Below are positions 63,888 through 64,000 of a stretch of 64,000 nucleotides of DNA, piece by piece. The notes below the pieces were generated by a model. It was given only the letters and a program-made list of their open reading frames with translations. It had not been told where the DNA came from and ran no database searches. Position 1 is the stretch's first letter. Each line of letters begins with the position of its first letter. The position numbers and the translations under genes are program-made. This DNA comes from Phytohabitans flavus (GTDB lineage: Bacteria; Actinomycetota; Actinomycetes; Mycobacteriales; Micromonosporaceae), in contig NZ_AP022870.1 of NCBI RefSeq assembly GCF_011764545.1, positions 5,006,001 to 5,070,000 of the forward strand, written 5' to 3'.

Positions 63888-64000
63888 TCAGCACCGTCCG
63901 CCCTGCGGCGGGGGTGTGCCGTGGCGCGTCCAGCGCACGACCGCATCGAACGCCGCGTGGAAGCAGGGCAGCATCGGCCGGACCAGGGTCGGCTGGAGCG
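63888..64000 (-). CDS. 3' end of a minus-strand gene
   Basis: The last 36 codons and TGA are present; the gene continues past the window edge. The sequence LQPTLVRPMLPCFHAAFD followed by AVVRWTRHGTPPPQGG is typical protein, and a helix then a Trp/Gly/Pro tail of this form ends several alpha/beta-hydrolase-like exported enzymes. The identity is not secure. Confidence 0.5.
   Translation of the reverse strand, partial: LQPTLVRPMLPCFHAAFDAVVRWTRHGTPPPQGGRC

Noticed and set aside
1-64000. Phage, prophage, toxin-antitoxin or restriction-modification island
   Set aside because: No integrase, transposase, terminase, methylase or endonuclease motif was seen; the short hypotheticals at 51-57 kb are not enough to call an island.

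Overview
The window is high-GC DNA from a filamentous-type actinomycete, most like a member of the Micromonosporaceae. This is inferred from gene content: AfsR-like NB-ARC/TPR regulator, ricin-type CBM13 plus GH62 enzyme, F420-type nitroreductase, SigE-type sigma factors with a CU044_5270-type partner, LPXTG surface protein and an actinobacterial type I-E-like CRISPR repeat. No rRNA, tRNA, transposase, integrase or phage gene was seen.

Layout. 1-9 kb: end of a regulator, a secreted arabinofuranosidase with a LacI-type operator, and an amidase block (small AtzG-like protein, Tat amidase, tandem two-domain amidase). 9-14 kb: AraC regulator with a secreted alpha/beta hydrolase, MarR/nitroreductase divergent pair, response regulator. 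13.6-18.4 kb (minus): lipoprotein, then an envelope-glycolipid operon (epimerase, MGDG-synthase-like glycosyltransferase, polysaccharide deacetylase, DMT permease). 18.4-41.4 kb: a large dicarboxylate/CoA-thioester catabolic region. D-tartrate dehydratase and a permease diverge from an FAD oxidoreductase and a LacI regulator; a plus-strand run of 17 tightly packed genes follows (aldolase-family lyase, three hot-dog dehydratases, tartrate/malate-type dehydrogenase, SDR, aldehyde dehydrogenase, two CaiB CoA-transferases, crotonase, HpaI aldolase, Gfo/Idh oxidoreductase, complete Opp/Dpp-type ABC importer). Three similar LacI-type sites at the three promoters suggest one regulon. 41.1-41.4 kb: an orphan five-repeat CRISPR array through which the last gene of the run reads. 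41.9-45.7 kb: a very large secreted VWD/NIDO protein. 45.8-54.5 kb: lipoprotein, secreted beta-carbonic anhydrase, zinc-ribbon TetR with its DUF418 target, PstS-like secreted protein, and several small hypotheticals. 54.6-64 kb: LPXTG protein, two sigma/anti-sigma-like cassettes, isoprenylcysteine-methyltransferase-like protein, TPR protein, membrane protein and the 3' end of a further gene.

Sequence quality matters here. Six reading-frame breaks (8157, 17515, 31061, 42082, 43328, 44131) all look like loss of one base inside a short C or G run, in genes whose homology continues unbroken in the next frame. Assembly error is the simplest explanation, so the affected genes are annotated as single genes with the break noted.
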